The translations under genes and the position numbers were made by a program. The notes under the pieces are model-generated. The model saw only the letters and a list, made by a program, of their open reading frames with translations, had not been told where the DNA came from and did not search any database. Below, in pieces: positions 9,226 through 17,208 of a stretch of 64,000 nt of DNA. The DNA lies in assembly GCF_020171625.1 (NCBI RefSeq), contig NZ_JAIUZY010000005.1:186001-250000 (forward strand), written 5' to 3'. Position 1 is the first letter of the stretch. Every line of letters begins with the position of its first letter. The stretch is from Salipiger bermudensis. Its GTDB lineage: Bacteria; Pseudomonadota; Alphaproteobacteria; Rhodobacterales; Rhodobacteraceae.

Positions 9226-9904
9226 GATCGTACTCGACACCGAAACCACCGGCTTCGAGCCGGAAACCGGCGACCGCATCGTCGAGATCGGGGCGGTGGA
9301 ACTCTACAATCACGTGCCCACCGGCAACACCTACCACCAGTATATCAATCCCGAACGCTCGATGCCGCAGGAGGCGTTCGAGGTGCACGGGCTGGGCGAC
9401 GATTTCCTGCGCGACAAACCGCTTTTCGCGCAGATCGTTGATGATTTTCTCGAATTCATCGGCGACTCGAAGCTGGTGATCCACAACGCGACGTTCGACG
9501 TGAAATTCCTCAACGCCGAGCTGGGCTGGGCAAAGCGCCCTCTCCTGCCGAAGGATTGCGCTATCGACACGCTGGCCATCGCGCGGCGCAAGTTTCCCGG
9601 CTCGCCGGCCTCGCTCGACGCGCTGTGCCGTCGGTTCGGCATCGACAACGCGTCGCGGACGCTGCACGGCGCGCTGCTCGACAGTGAAATCCTCGCGGAT
9701 GTCTATCTCGAGCTGATCGGCGGCAAGCAGCCCGATCTGGTGCTCAGCCCGGTGCGTCAGGGCGGCGACGATGGTGGCGAAGACAACTGGCGCCCGCAGC
9801 GCCGGCCCGAACCGCTCGCGCCCCGGATCACCGACGAAGAAAAGGCGGCTCACGCCGCCTTTGTCGAGAAACTCGGGGATGCCGCGCTCTGGTCGCGCGG
9901 CTGA
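9218..9904 (+). CDS. dnaQ: DNA polymerase III epsilon subunit (3'-5' proofreading exonuclease)
   Basis: Proofreading subunit of the replicative polymerase. The 228-residue protein has the DEDDh exonuclease motifs: DTETTG at 7-12, HNATFD in the Exo II region, and the [14 protein letters not shown] Exo III segment. The C-terminal tail that binds DnaE is charged and proline-rich. The last coding bases contain a perfect stem-loop (9841-9862) that looks like the terminator of the convergent secB gene. secB ends only 4 bases away, so the two genes share a very tight convergent junction. Confidence 0.95.
   Translation: MREIVLDTETTGFEPETGDRIVEIGAVELYNHVPTGNTYHQYINPERSMPQEAFEVHGLGDDFLRDKPLFAQIVDDFLEFIGDSKLVIHNATFDVKFLNAELGWAKRPLLPKDCAIDTLAIARRKFPGSPASLDALCRRFGIDNASRTLHGALLDSEILADVYLELIGGKQPDLVLSPVRQGGDDGGEDNWRPQRRPEPLAPRITDEEKAAHAAFVEKLGDAALWSRG
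9837..9862 (-). terminator. secB terminator embedded in the dnaQ coding region
   Basis: On the minus strand AAAGGCGGC and GCCGCCTTT pair as a perfect 9-bp stem around a 4-base loop, followed by TTTTCTTC. This is a normal Rho-independent terminator for secB, whose stop lies about 47 bases upstream, yet it is entirely inside dnaQ codons. Confidence 0.75.
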
Positions 9905-9908
9905 GAGA

Positions 9909-10418
9909 TCAGGCGTCGAGCTTCTGCTCGCCGCTGGCCGCAGCCTGCCGGCGGCGCGCGATCTCGTTGCGATAGAGCGCGACGAAGTCGATCATCTCGA
10001 GGTTCAGTGGCGGGAAGCCACCGTCGCGGGTCACGTCGGACACGATGCGGCGCGCGAACGGGAAGATCATGCGCGGGCACTCGATCAGCAGGAACGGGTG
10101 CAGCTGCTCTTCCGGGACGTTCTCGATGTGGAACACGCCGGCATAGTCCATCTCGAGGATGAACAGCATCGCGTCGCTGCCCTTGGACTTCGACTCGACC
10201 TTCAGCTTGAGGATGACCTCGTACTGGTTGTCGGCCGAGCGCTTCTTGGCGTCGAGGTTCACCTGAACCTGAACGTCGGGCTGAACTTCGCCGTTGCTGC
10301 CCTTCTGGGCAAGGATGTTCTCGAACGACAGGTCGCGCACGAACTGTGCGAGAATGTTCATCTTCACCGGCGCTTGCTGCGCAGCGGCCTCACCGTTCTG
10401 GGTGGCTTCTTCTGCCAT
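9909..10418 (-). CDS. secB: Protein-export chaperone SecB
   Basis: Tetrameric cytoplasmic chaperone that keeps preproteins unfolded and hands them to SecA. The 169-residue protein has an alanine-rich N-terminus (about 1-18) followed by the family core FVRDLSFENILAQ, the HIENVPEEQLHPFLLIECPRM peptide-groove region and the FPFARRIVSDVTRDGGFPPLNL segment. fxsA lies 57 bases upstream on the same strand. Downstream is the convergent dnaQ. SecB is typical of proteobacteria and is origin-linked in alphaproteobacteria. Confidence 0.95.
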   Translation of the reverse strand: MAEEATQNGEAAAQQAPVKMNILAQFVRDLSFENILAQKGSNGEVQPDVQVQVNLDAKKRSADNQYEVILKLKVESKSKGSDAMLFILEMDYAGVFHIENVPEEQLHPFLLIECPRMIFPFARRIVSDVTRDGGFPPLNLEMIDFVALYRNEIARRRQAAASGEQKLDA

Positions 10419-10475
10419 GACGTCTCACTCCTCGAAACTGGTTTGGGTATGCAATAGCAGCCCCGTGTCGGTGCC

Positions 10476-11003
10476 TCAATGCTTCGTCCAGCCAGACCCG
10501 GGGTGATTTGGCTTCTTGTCTTGCCCCAGTTCCGTAAATTCGCCGTCAATGACCTCGCCTTCCGCGGGACGCTGCGGCGCCTGACGCGGATCGGGCCGGG
10601 GACCGGGGCGTGGTCCGGGTTGCGGCCCCGGACGGTTGCCCATCTCGAAGCGGGTCACCCGCACGCGGCGCGAGATCTGGTTCAGCACCATCTTGCGGAA
10701 AGCCGGGGTCAGCAGCGCAAAGCCGACGGCGTCGGTGAAAAAGCCCGGCGTCAGCAGCAGCGCGCCGGCGAGCAGGATCATCGCCCCATGCGCCAGCGGC
10801 GTGGTCGGATCCTCGAGCCGCGAGAATGAGCCCTGCAGATCGCCCATCGCCCGGAGCCCCTGCGAGCGCACCAGCCAGGTGCCGATCACCGCGGTGATGA
10901 CGACGATGGCGAGCGTCGGAAACAGGCCGATCAGCCCTCCGACTTGGATGAACAGTCCGATTTCGATCAGCGGCACGAGCAGAAATGCCAGAAAAAGCCA
11001 CAT
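10476..11003 (-). CDS. fxsA: FxsA-family inner-membrane protein
   Basis: FxsA family (Pfam FxsA), small cytoplasmic-membrane proteins of poorly known role; in E. coli overexpression relieves phage T7 exclusion by the F plasmid. The 175-residue protein has hydrophobic segments at about 2-20, 27-46 and 73-95, then a basic amphipathic region and a low-complexity Pro/Gly/Arg tail (about 123-145). It is divergent from the Tim44-like gene at 11107, a pairing seen next to secB in other alphaproteobacteria. Confidence 0.85.
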   Translation of the reverse strand: MWLFLAFLLVPLIEIGLFIQVGGLIGLFPTLAIVVITAVIGTWLVRSQGLRAMGDLQGSFSRLEDPTTPLAHGAMILLAGALLLTPGFFTDAVGFALLTPAFRKMVLNQISRRVRVTRFEMGNRPGPQPGPRPGPRPDPRQAPQRPAEGEVIDGEFTELGQDKKPNHPGSGWTKH

Positions 11004-11106
11004 ATGCGGTCTCCCTTGCGGTTTGGCGCCGGTAGACTTGCCGGGACCCAGCCCCTACATAGGATTGCAACGACGAAACTTCCACGTTTGCGCGCATGAG
11101 GTGCCG

Positions 11107-11766
11107 ATGAATACGCCGATCGTCCAGCTTCTGGTCCTTGCCGGGATCGCGATTTTCCTGATCCTGCGGTTGCGCAGCGTTCTGGGAACCCGCGACGGTT
11201 TCGAGAAGCCAGAGGCCCCCTCGCCCAGCCGCCGCGATGACACCGCGCGCGACTTCGAGGTCATCGAAGGGGGTCCCGATCACGATATCATCGATCACGT
11301 TCCCGAAAACAGCCCCGCCGCCGAGGCGCTGGCCAAAATGAAGCGTGCCGAGCCGTCCTTCGGCGTGGGCGAGTTCCTTTCGGGCGCGCGCGGCGCCTAC
11401 GAGATGATCCTGATGGGCTTCGACAATGGCGAGATCGAGGATCTCAAGCCGTTCCTGTCGGACGAAATCTACGAGAGCTTCAGCGAAGTGATCGAACAGC
11501 GCGCCCAGCAGGGCCTCAGCATCGAGGCGCAGTTCGTCGGCGTGCGCGAGCTGTCGCTGGTCGATGCGACCTTCGACGACAGCGAGCGTCTGGCCGAGAT
11601 CACGGTGAAATATGTCGGCGAGCTGACCTCGGTGGTGAAGAACGCCGCCGGCGAGGTGATCGAGGGCAGCCCGACCGCGGTGAAGCGCCAGAAGGACGTC
11701 TGGACCTATGCCCGGCGCATGGGCAGCGACGATCCCAACTGGCAGCTGGTCGCGACCGACGAATAA
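11107..11766 (+). CDS. Tim44/TimA-like domain protein
   Basis: A 219-residue protein with one N-terminal membrane helix (about 5-22), an acidic linker, and a C-terminal Tim44-like domain (about 70-215), the fold of the mitochondrial import motor subunit. Bacterial members are inner-membrane proteins; in Caulobacter such a protein has been linked to the secretion or envelope context. The ATG at 11107 starts MNTPIVQLLVLAG; a longer in-frame extension upstream would overlap the divergent fxsA and is not credible. Its last base overlaps the mltA ATG. Confidence 0.85.
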   Translation: MNTPIVQLLVLAGIAIFLILRLRSVLGTRDGFEKPEAPSPSRRDDTARDFEVIEGGPDHDIIDHVPENSPAAEALAKMKRAEPSFGVGEFLSGARGAYEMILMGFDNGEIEDLKPFLSDEIYESFSEVIEQRAQQGLSIEAQFVGVRELSLVDATFDDSERLAEITVKYVGELTSVVKNAAGEVIEGSPTAVKRQKDVWTYARRMGSDDPNWQLVATDE

Positions 11767-12809
11767 TGCGACAGGCGATCCGTGCCGCGATCCTCGCCGG
11801 CATGGCACTGGCAGGCACCATGAGCGCGGCGGATACAGACACCACATACCGGATTCTCGAGTTCTCGGATCTCGACGGCTGGGCGGCGGACGATCACTCC
11901 GCCGCCCTTTCGGTATTTCTGGAGACCTGCGGCGACCTCGACGAACCCGACTGGCGCAACCTCTGCGCCGTGGCGCGCGAGACCGGGGACGCGAAGGATT
12001 TCTTCGAGCTGTTCTTCCGCCCGGTGCTGATCTCGGATGGCAATGACGGTCTGTTCACCGGCTATTTCGAGCCCGAGCTTGACGGATCGCTGACCGAGAC
12101 ACCGCGCTATCGCTACCCGATCTACCGGATGCCGCCGGAGGCGGCCGAGATCCGGCCGTGGCTCGACCGGCGCGAGATCCTCTCGAGCGACGTGATGCAG
12201 AATCGTGGGCTCGAGATCGCGTGGGTCGACGATCCGGTCGAGCTGTTCTTCCTCCAGGTGCAGGGCTCGGGCCGCGTCCGCCTCCCCGACGGGCGGCATT
12301 TGCGCGTGGGCTATGGCGGCGCCAACGGCCATCCCTACCGGTCCATCGGCAAGGAACTGATCCGCCGCGGCACCTTCGATCCGCATCAGGTTTCGGCGCA
12401 GGTGATCAAGAACTGGGTGCGCAGCAATCCGTTCGACGGCGAGGACCTGCTCTACCACAACCCCTCCTACGTGTTCTTCCGCGAGGTCAGCGAAGTGCCC
12501 GCCGAGCGCGGACCGCTCGGGGCCATGAACCGCTCGATCACCAAGATGCGCAGCATCGCGGTCGATCCCGCCTACACTCCGCTCGGCGCGCCGGTCTGGA
12601 TCGAGAAGGCCGGCGCCGAGCCGTTGCACCGGCTGATGATCGCGCAGGATACAGGCTCGGCGATCAAGGGCGCGCAGCGGGCCGATATCTTCTTCGGCAC
12701 CGGCGATGCGGCGGGCCGCCGGGCGGGCGAGATCATGGACCCGGGCCGTCTCGTGGTGCTGCTGCCGATCCAGCGCGCCTATGCGCTGCTGCCGGAATCG
12801 GTGCTATGA
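11766..12809 (+). CDS. mltA: Membrane-bound lytic murein transglycosylase A
   Basis: Cleaves peptidoglycan glycan strands to 1,6-anhydro-muropeptides in the periplasm. The 347-residue protein has a signal peptide (about 1-22), the MltA beta-barrel domain with FTGYFEPELDGS, and the C-terminal 3D domain with QDTGSAIKGAQRADIFFGTG carrying the catalytic Asp cluster. I see no lipobox Cys at the signal cleavage site, so it may be soluble or held in another way. It overlaps the Tim44-like gene by 1 base and the Smr gene by 4. Confidence 0.94.
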   Translation: MRQAIRAAILAGMALAGTMSAADTDTTYRILEFSDLDGWAADDHSAALSVFLETCGDLDEPDWRNLCAVARETGDAKDFFELFFRPVLISDGNDGLFTGYFEPELDGSLTETPRYRYPIYRMPPEAAEIRPWLDRREILSSDVMQNRGLEIAWVDDPVELFFLQVQGSGRVRLPDGRHLRVGYGGANGHPYRSIGKELIRRGTFDPHQVSAQVIKNWVRSNPFDGEDLLYHNPSYVFFREVSEVPAERGPLGAMNRSITKMRSIAVDPAYTPLGAPVWIEKAGAEPLHRLMIAQDTGSAIKGAQRADIFFGTGDAAGRRAGEIMDPGRLVVLLPIQRAYALLPESVL

Positions 12810-13399
12810 GAAAGCGGCGGCTGCGACCCGAGGAGCTTGAGCTGTGGCAGCAGGTGGCCCGGTCCGCCGAGCGTCTGCCCGGCCAGAGGCCCCTGCCCGA
12901 TCCCGAGCAGGCCGAGGGAAAGCGCCCGCCGCGCAAGACCGCGCCGCCCAAGGACCCCCTGCCCGCCTTCGATCTTGGCAGCCGGTCGCAACCGGCGCCC
13001 GAGCATCACGATTTTCTCGGCACCACGTCGGACCGGCTGTCGCGCGATCCGGTTCGGATGGATTCCAAGGCCTTTACCCGGATGAAGCGCGGCAAGCTGG
13101 TCCCCGAGGCGCGCATCGACTTGCATGGCATGACCATCGATCAGGCCCATCCCGAGCTGATCCGCTTTATCCTGACCGCGCAGACCCGTGGTCTGCGGCT
13201 GGTGCTGGTGATCACCGGCAAGGGGATGCGCGAGGACCCTCACGATCCGATGCCACGGCGGCGCGGCGTGCTGAAGACGCAGGTGCCGCAGTGGCTGCGC
13301 CTGCCGCCAGCGGCGCAGGCGGTGCTTCAGGTCTCGGAGGCCCACAACCGGCACGGCGGCTCGGGCGCCTACTACGTTTACCTGCGCAAGCGGCGCTGA
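12806..13399 (+). CDS. Smr-domain protein (MutS2-type small domain)
   Basis: A 197-residue protein with a basic, proline-rich N-terminus (about 1-80) and a C-terminal Smr domain (about 103-195). Seen: the DLHGMTIDQA motif at about 103-112, VLVITGKG, and the GGSGAYYVYL end. Smr domains act as DNA or RNA nicking or binding modules; stand-alone versions in alphaproteobacteria have no settled role. The ATG at 12806 overlaps the mltA stop. Converges with idi. Confidence 0.88.
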   Translation: MRKRRLRPEELELWQQVARSAERLPGQRPLPDPEQAEGKRPPRKTAPPKDPLPAFDLGSRSQPAPEHHDFLGTTSDRLSRDPVRMDSKAFTRMKRGKLVPEARIDLHGMTIDQAHPELIRFILTAQTRGLRLVLVITGKGMREDPHDPMPRRRGVLKTQVPQWLRLPPAAQAVLQVSEAHNRHGGSGAYYVYLRKRR

Positions 13400-13402
13400 G
13401 GG

Positions 13403-13924
13403 TCAGAGATCCGGGAGGATCTGCTCGGAATGCTGGTCTAGGTAGATCCGCAGCCACGGGGTGAAGCGCTCGGCCTCGTCGCGGGTCTGGCGATGCAACT
13501 CGTGAAGCGGCACCCATGCGGTGTCCATGACCTCATCCGGGTTGGGCGTGATCACGAGCGTTTCGGGGGCGTGCCCGACGAAGATATCGACCAGCTCGTG
13601 TTCGATCATGCCGCCGCCGACATCGGCGCGGTATTCGACCTGCCCGCGCGGCGCGAGCGGGATGCCGTCGATCCCCAGCTCTTCGCGCAGGCGGCGGGCG
13701 GCGCAGTGCAGTGCGCTCTCCTCCCAGTGCGGATGGGTGCAGCAGGTGTTCGCCCAGAGACCCGGCGTGTGATACTTGCCAAGCGCCCGGCGCTGGATCA
13801 GCACCGCGTCGCCGCGCAGCACGAAGACCGAGATGGCCTTGTGCCGCAGGCCCCTGAGATGGGCCTCGAGCTTGTCGACGGGCCTCAGCGTGCCGTCGAC
13901 CCATGCGGGGATCTGGTCGGTCAT
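13403..13924 (-). CDS. idi: Isopentenyl-diphosphate delta-isomerase, type 1
   Basis: Interconverts isopentenyl and dimethylallyl diphosphate for carotenoid, quinone and bactoprenol synthesis. From the ATG at 13924 it is 173 residues; an in-frame TTG 15 bases upstream is a less likely start. Seen: the catalytic-Cys region NTCCTHPHW, a Nudix box with AARRLREELGI, and the EHELVDIF segment with the catalytic Glu. Type 1 Idi is found in only part of the bacteria but is common in Rhodobacterales, which use the MEP pathway. Converges with the Smr gene, 3 bases apart. Confidence 0.93.
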   Translation of the reverse strand: MTDQIPAWVDGTLRPVDKLEAHLRGLRHKAISVFVLRGDAVLIQRRALGKYHTPGLWANTCCTHPHWEESALHCAARRLREELGIDGIPLAPRGQVEYRADVGGGMIEHELVDIFVGHAPETLVITPNPDEVMDTAWVPLHELHRQTRDEAERFTPWLRIYLDQHSEQILPDL

Positions 13925-14063
13925 GGCCCTTCTTTCCAATGGCGCGCCGATGGCGTCAAGCTGGCTCTGCCATTTCGTCGCATGTGACGGGACGCGCTAT
14001 TGTTGCGCTCGGTTCCCCTGCGCTAGGTCTTGGACCGGAAAGACGTCACGGGAGACAAGTTCC

Positions 14064-14492
14064 ATGAAATTCAAGATAGCCACGGCCCTCGTCGCAGTCA
14101 CTCTTGCGGGCAGCGCGGTTGCTCAGGAGGCCGGCGATGCCGCCGCCGGCGAAAACCTGTTCGGCAAGCGCTGCCGCTCCTGCCACATGATCGTGGACGA
14201 TGCCGGCGCGACCATCGTGAAGGGCGGCCGGACCGGGCCGAACCTCTACGGCGTGATCGGCCGGGAGGCCGCCTCGGTCGAGGACTATCGCTACAAGAAG
14301 TCCATCGAGGAAGCCGGCGAGAAGGGGCTGGTCTGGGACGAGGCCTCGTTCGAGGCCTACGTTCAGGACCCGACCGGTTTCCTGCGGGACTATCTCGACG
14401 ACAAGGGCGCGCGCTCGGGCATGACCTTCAAGCTGCGGGAAGGCGCGCCCGACGTCTATGCCTACCTCGCCTCGCTCACCGGCGAGAAGTGA
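14064..14492 (+). CDS. Soluble periplasmic cytochrome c (c2/c550 type)
   Basis: Class I cytochrome c that carries electrons in the periplasm, probably from the bc1 complex to oxidases. The 142-residue precursor has a signal peptide (about 1-20, cleaving before QEAGD), the haem site CRSCH at 37-41 and the likely axial Met120 in SGMTF. Long loops between helices fit the c2/c550 subgroup. Monocistronic: a clear terminator follows at 14552. The ATG at 14064 gives a proper signal peptide, so longer upstream readings are discarded. Confidence 0.92.
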   Translation: MKFKIATALVAVTLAGSAVAQEAGDAAAGENLFGKRCRSCHMIVDDAGATIVKGGRTGPNLYGVIGREAASVEDYRYKKSIEEAGEKGLVWDEASFEAYVQDPTGFLRDYLDDKGARSGMTFKLREGAPDVYAYLASLTGEK

Positions 14493-14551
14493 CCTGACCG
14501 ACCTCGATGCCGATGGGCGGACTCAGGTTCGCCGGAGGCTGCACAAATGAG

Positions 14552-14579
14552 AAAGGGCGCATCCGAGGATGCGCCCTTT
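14552..14579. terminator. Bidirectional terminator between cytochrome c and polysaccharide export gene
   Basis: AAAGGGCGCATCC and GGATGCGCCCTTT form a perfect 13-bp stem with a 2-base (effectively 4-base) loop. It lies between two convergent genes and has A/T on both flanks, so it can serve either strand. Confidence 0.85.
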
Positions 14580-14602
14580 GCTGTGTCAGAAGGTTCGACC
14601 CG

Positions 14603-15721
14603 TCAGTTGCCGAGCGTGCTGAGGTCCTGGCTCAGGCCGAAGGCGGTGCCGATCAGCGAGAACAGGGTCCGGGCCTGGCTCAGCGGAGCCTCGGTGGCAA
14701 GCACGGTGTCGCCGGGGTTGATGCGGAACTTGCGCGCCGCGAAAAGTCCGTCGGCCGAGGTCAGGTCGAAGGCGAAGACGACCTGCTGCATCCTCGGGGC
14801 GCTGCCATCGGAGCGCAGCTGGTGCACGTCGTATTCGCGCAGGACCAGCACCCCCTGCGGATCGGCGCGGCTATCCGCGAGACCGCCGATGAGAGCCACC
14901 GACTCGATGGCGCTGAGCTCGTCCTTGGGGAAGTCGATCAGCGCTTCGACGCCCGAGGCCCCGATCGCCGAGAAGGTCTTGCGGTCTTCCTCGATGATGA
15001 CCGTGTCGCCCGGCATCAGTAGCGTGTTGCGGGTGCCGTTCTCGAGCAGGTCCTCGACCGAGGTCTCGTAGGTGGTTCCGCCGCGCAGCAGGCGCACCCG
15101 CGGGTTGTTGAGGGAAGGGCTGACCCCGCCGCCATCGGCGATCAGCCCGAGGATCTTGTAGTTGCGGGACGGCATCGGATAGGCGCCCGGGCGGCTCACC
15201 CCGCCGACCAGTTCGATCGAGTTGCTGCGCCCCTGTTGCAGGCTGAGCTGAACTTGCGCCGACGGGGCGATCTGGATCAGCTTCTCCTGAATGCGGGCGC
15301 GGGCGGATTGCGGCGACAGCCCGCGAACGAAGACCTCGTCGACATAGGGCACGAAAACCGCGCCGTTCGGGCCGACCTCGACCCCGGTCAGCGCCGCGGA
15401 TTTCTCGGCGGCCCCGGCCAGCAGCGAGTTCTCCTGGCTGTCCCAGATCGTGATATCGAGCTTGTCGCCGGTCTGGATTACGCTGGAATTGGCCCCCTGC
15501 GAGGTGCCGGGCCAGGGATATTCGTTCTTCCAGCCGGTGCGCGGCCAGCTTGCGATCATCGGCAGGTTCGCGCGGGTGACTCTCAGCGCCTGGAACGTCG
15601 GGTTTTCAACGTCGTATTCGCTGACGATCTCGGCCTGCAGCGCGGCGCCGCGCGGCAGTTGCGAGCACGCCGCGGTCACGAGTGCCAGCAGAACGGCGAG
15701 AATGATGTGTGGTCTTGGCAA
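14603..15721 (-). CDS. Outer-membrane polysaccharide export lipoprotein (Wza/BexD-like)
   Basis: Polysaccharide biosynthesis/export (Poly_export) family protein, forming the outer-membrane channel for capsule or exopolysaccharide. The start is a TTG at 15721 with GAGGGA 7 bases upstream, giving 372 residues. A lipoprotein signal (hydrophobic 6-16, lipobox VTAAC) follows directly, so the longer reading to 16006 is wrong. Seen: a Poly_export core (QTGDKLDITIWD) and SLBB-type repeats (GGVSRPGAYPMPSRNYKILGL region and a second copy). Divergent from the sugar transferase at 15915, which also starts with TTG. Confidence 0.9.
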   Translation of the reverse strand: MPRPHIILAVLLALVTAACSQLPRGAALQAEIVSEYDVENPTFQALRVTRANLPMIASWPRTGWKNEYPWPGTSQGANSSVIQTGDKLDITIWDSQENSLLAGAAEKSAALTGVEVGPNGAVFVPYVDEVFVRGLSPQSARARIQEKLIQIAPSAQVQLSLQQGRSNSIELVGGVSRPGAYPMPSRNYKILGLIADGGGVSPSLNNPRVRLLRGGTTYETSVEDLLENGTRNTLLMPGDTVIIEEDRKTFSAIGASGVEALIDFPKDELSAIESVALIGGLADSRADPQGVLVLREYDVHQLRSDGSAPRMQQVVFAFDLTSADGLFAARKFRINPGDTVLATEAPLSQARTLFSLIGTAFGLSQDLSTLGN

Positions 15722-15914
15722 TACAGGGTCCCTCGGAAAACCTTTGGTCGTATCTCGGATCTTCTTAGCGCTTCGGCCCGATGCTACACAATCTTCTATC
15801 CTCGAAATTGCTCTTCGGACAGGCCAACTTGACAGTTTCAGAGATCCCCGGGCCAGACAGGCAAGATCCTTCCGATCGCAACGGGGGCAAGGGCGCGGCC
15901 AGGGAGTGGGTGTT

Positions 15915-16526
15915 TTGAGTTTTGCCAAGCGTGGGGTCGACATCTGTCTCGCGGCGGTGCTGATCGTCATCCTGTTGCCGGTGATCGTGGTCATCGCGCT
16001 TCTCATTCTCTGGCGCGATGGCGCGCCGGTGCTCTATCTCTCCGAACGCATGAAGACGCCCGACGAGGGCTTCCAGCTCTGGAAGTTCCGCACCATGACA
16101 AGCGACACGCAGGACAGCGGCGTGTCGGGCGGTGACAAGACGAGCCGGATCACCGCGACCGGACGGGTTCTGCGGCGCTATCGCCTCGACGAACTGCCGC
16201 AGCTCTGGAACATCCTGCGCGGAGATATCAGCTTTGTCGGCCCGCGTCCGCCGCTGCGCCGCTATACCGAGATGTTTCCCGAGCTCTATGCCGAGGTGCT
16301 GAGAGCGCGCCCCGGGGTGACCGGGCTGGCGACGCTGGCGTTTCACCGCACCGAGGAGCGGCTGCTGGCGGGCTGCCGGAGCAAGGAAGAGACCGAGGCG
16401 GTCTATTGCCGGCGCTGCGTGCCGCGCAAGGCGCGGCTCGATCTCATCTATGCCCGGCGGCGCAGCCTGTGCTTCGATCTGCGACTGATGCTGGCCACGG
16501 TGATCCGGCGCCTGCCGCTGCACTGA
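15915..16526 (+). CDS. Undecaprenyl-phosphate sugar transferase (bacterial sugar transferase family)
   Basis: Initiates a polysaccharide repeat unit by moving a sugar-1-phosphate to undecaprenyl phosphate. The 203-residue protein has one N-terminal membrane helix (about 10-32), WKFRTM (56-61), and the catalytic DELPQLWNILRGD stretch (92-104) followed by SFVGPRP. This is the short, single-domain form without the WcaJ-type N-terminal membrane bundle. TTG start at 15915 with AGGGAG 8 bases upstream. Unusual for the family, it carries four cysteines near the C-terminus (154, 165, 168, 186), including a CRRC pair. Confidence 0.9.
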   Translation: MSFAKRGVDICLAAVLIVILLPVIVVIALLILWRDGAPVLYLSERMKTPDEGFQLWKFRTMTSDTQDSGVSGGDKTSRITATGRVLRRYRLDELPQLWNILRGDISFVGPRPPLRRYTEMFPELYAEVLRARPGVTGLATLAFHRTEERLLAGCRSKEETEAVYCRRCVPRKARLDLIYARRRSLCFDLRLMLATVIRRLPLH

Positions 16527-16540
16527 GCCCTTCGGCTCAG
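16523..16540. terminator. Hairpin at convergent ends of sugar transferase and yjbF-like gene
   Basis: CTGAGCC and GGCTCAG pair around CTTC and include the sugar transferase stop codon. There is no T-run, so it may only block readthrough weakly or protect mRNA 3' ends. Confidence 0.45.
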
Positions 16541-17208
16541 CGCTGCAGCATCTGCATCGCGACGTAGCCGAGGTTCTTGCCCAGCCACTGCCGCGAGGCG
16601 AGGATCTCACCGCTGCCCGACACCTTGTAGTAGTCGACGAAGGGCGGGCCATCGGGGCTCTCGCAGGCCGCGACCATCTCGGTCGCGCTGTCCTGAACGA
16701 GGCCAATCGCGATATCGACCGTGGCATCCGGCTCGACGCCGCAGCGGTAGGTGACGACCTTGGTCACCGACTCCGGCGTGAGGTAGCGCTGGACATAGGT
16801 GACCTGACCGGCGCGGCGTCCCCGCACCAGCGCCAGCAGCGCCTCTTCCTCGGACGACATCAGGTCGCCGCTCAGACCGCGGGTGCCGGTGATCATGCCG
16901 TGACGCATGGTGACGGACTGGCGTTCGGGGTTTGCGAAGGTCTCGTAGGGGCGGTTCTGTTCGATCCGGATCATCAGCGCCTGCGAGCCCCGGTCGGGAA
17001 CGCCGAAGAACGCCACGGGCAGGTCCGTCGCCGAGAGGATCTCGACGATCGCCTGCGGGGTGATCTCTCCGCTGGGCTCGTCCTGCCGCAGCGAGCCCGG
17101 CACGACCGATTGCACGGGAAACTCGAAATACGGATCGTTGCTGCAGCCGATGAGGGCCGACGCCAGCGCAAGCAGGCCGATGCGGGAAAAGGTGGTGCGC
17201 AGGTTCAT
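16537..17208 (-). CDS. yjbF: YjbF/GfcB-family exopolysaccharide lipoprotein
   Basis: Outer-membrane lipoprotein of the YjbF/GfcB family, found in E. coli yjbEFGH and group 4 capsule operons. From the ATG at 17208 the protein is 223 residues with a lipoprotein signal and Cys22 after SALIG. The MRHGMITGTRGLSGDL segment and the following beta-rich region match the family. Its start overlaps the yjbH-like stop (ATGA), so the two form an operon. I do not see yjbE or yjbG homologues beside it. Family assignment rests on the partner gene as well as on sequence. Confidence 0.82.
   Translation of the reverse strand: MNLRTTFSRIGLLALASALIGCSNDPYFEFPVQSVVPGSLRQDEPSGEITPQAIVEILSATDLPVAFFGVPDRGSQALMIRIEQNRPYETFANPERQSVTMRHGMITGTRGLSGDLMSSEEEALLALVRGRRAGQVTYVQRYLTPESVTKVVTYRCGVEPDATVDIAIGLVQDSATEMVAACESPDGPPFVDYYKVSGSGEILASRQWLGKNLGYVAMQMLQR

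Noticed and set aside
13407-13422. A terminator at the Smr-idi junction (AGATCC/GGATCT stem)
   Set aside because: Six base pairs only and no T-run; it lies inside idi codons and may be chance.
15722-16006. A longer N-terminus for the polysaccharide export protein
   Set aside because: It would read across the divergent gene's promoter and coding region and would bury the lipoprotein signal.
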